Assembly: GCA_944385435.1 (NCBI GenBank)
Contig: CALWXG010000008.1
Coordinates: 1-64,000 of the forward strand
Length of the DNA stretch: 64,000 nucleotides
Direction of reading: 5' to 3'
Origin: an uncultured Oscillospiraceae bacterium
GTDB lineage: Bacteria; Bacillota; Clostridia; Oscillospirales; Oscillospiraceae
Under the pieces are notes generated by a model that saw only the letters and a program-made list of their open reading frames with translations, was not told where the DNA came from and did no database searches. Position 1 is the stretch's first letter, and the number at the start of each line of letters is the position of its first letter. This document shows, piece by piece, positions 63,959 through 64,000 of this stretch. The translations under genes were made by a program, and so were the position numbers.

Positions 63959-64000
63959 GTACGGAAGAAGTAGACATAAAAAGTGTCAAGATAAAATTTG

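Overview
The window looks like a chromosome segment of a high-GC (about 60% by eye), endospore-forming, anaerobic gut-type Clostridia, most like the Flavonifractor/Lawsonibacter/Oscillibacter group of Oscillospirales. This taxonomic guess is an inference. It rests on a spoIIR gene, a V/A-type ATPase, a methionine T-box, an EFR1-type flavodoxin/ferredoxin, a YerC-type TrpR homologue, S-layer-homology domains and GC-rich codon use. No rRNA, tRNA, CRISPR array, transposase or prophage gene was seen.

Layout. 1-6.1 kb: phosphate uptake and sensing (pstS-pstC-pstA-pstB-phoU-phoP-phoR). 6.2-9.5 kb: methionine importer metN-metI, then metQ under its own T-box. 9.5-14.8 kb, minus strand: an Lrp regulator, aminotransferase, thrH, a DUF1015 gene, ispE and spoIIR. 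14.9-23.9 kb: a nine-gene V/A-ATPase operon. 23.9-29.2 kb, minus strand: a Dlt-like envelope-acylation operon (adenylation enzyme, carrier protein, MBOAT, and an SGNH-hydrolase/polysaccharide-deacetylase fusion). 29.3-33.5 kb: a MarR-controlled heterodimeric ABC exporter. 33.5-37 kb, minus strand: a diguanylate cyclase with an ECF-S-like sensor and an arylsulfate sulfotransferase. 37.1-43.4 kb: a divergent chaperonin, a trigger-factor-C-like protein and a LuxR regulator, next to two short-chain dehydrogenases, a small helical protein and a PanB-like enzyme. 43.5-47.6 kb, minus strand: a giant secreted SLH-anchored phosphatase behind a Pho-box-like promoter. 47.7-52.7 kb: a second GGDEF protein, a MerR regulator, a PfkB sugar kinase, and an ECF sigma/RsgI-like anti-sigma pair with a His-rich secreted protein. 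52.7-56.5 kb: a LysR regulator and a polar amino-acid (cystine-type) ABC importer. 56.5-60.8 kb: a TetR regulator, a fumarate-reductase-like flavoprotein with a ferredoxin, EFR1, and yerC. 60.9-63.5 kb: a PPP-type phosphoesterase and a COG2509 FAD protein. 63.5-64 kb: a duplicated gene end, a hairpin cluster, a strong terminator and a DnaA-box-like repeat cluster.

How the genes work together. Phosphate starvation is probably sensed by PstSCAB-PhoU-PhoR-PhoP, and the large surface phosphatase at 43.5-47.4 kb is a likely distant target through a hexamer pair at 47587-47603. Methionine supply is controlled by tRNA charging at the T-box, which covers metQ but not metNI.

Three assemblies deserve most attention as possibly undescribed systems: (i) the Dlt-like operon, whose last gene fuses an SGNH hydrolase to a NodB deacetylase and whose MBOAT lacks the usual WHG histidine; (ii) the chaperonin/TF-C/LuxR operon beside dehydrogenase and PanB-like genes that share an ATACTGAA half-site operator; and (iii) the ECF sigma system in which both the anti-sigma tail and a secreted partner are His-rich. 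Promoters, operators and terminators below are pattern calls made by eye, without any computed scan.
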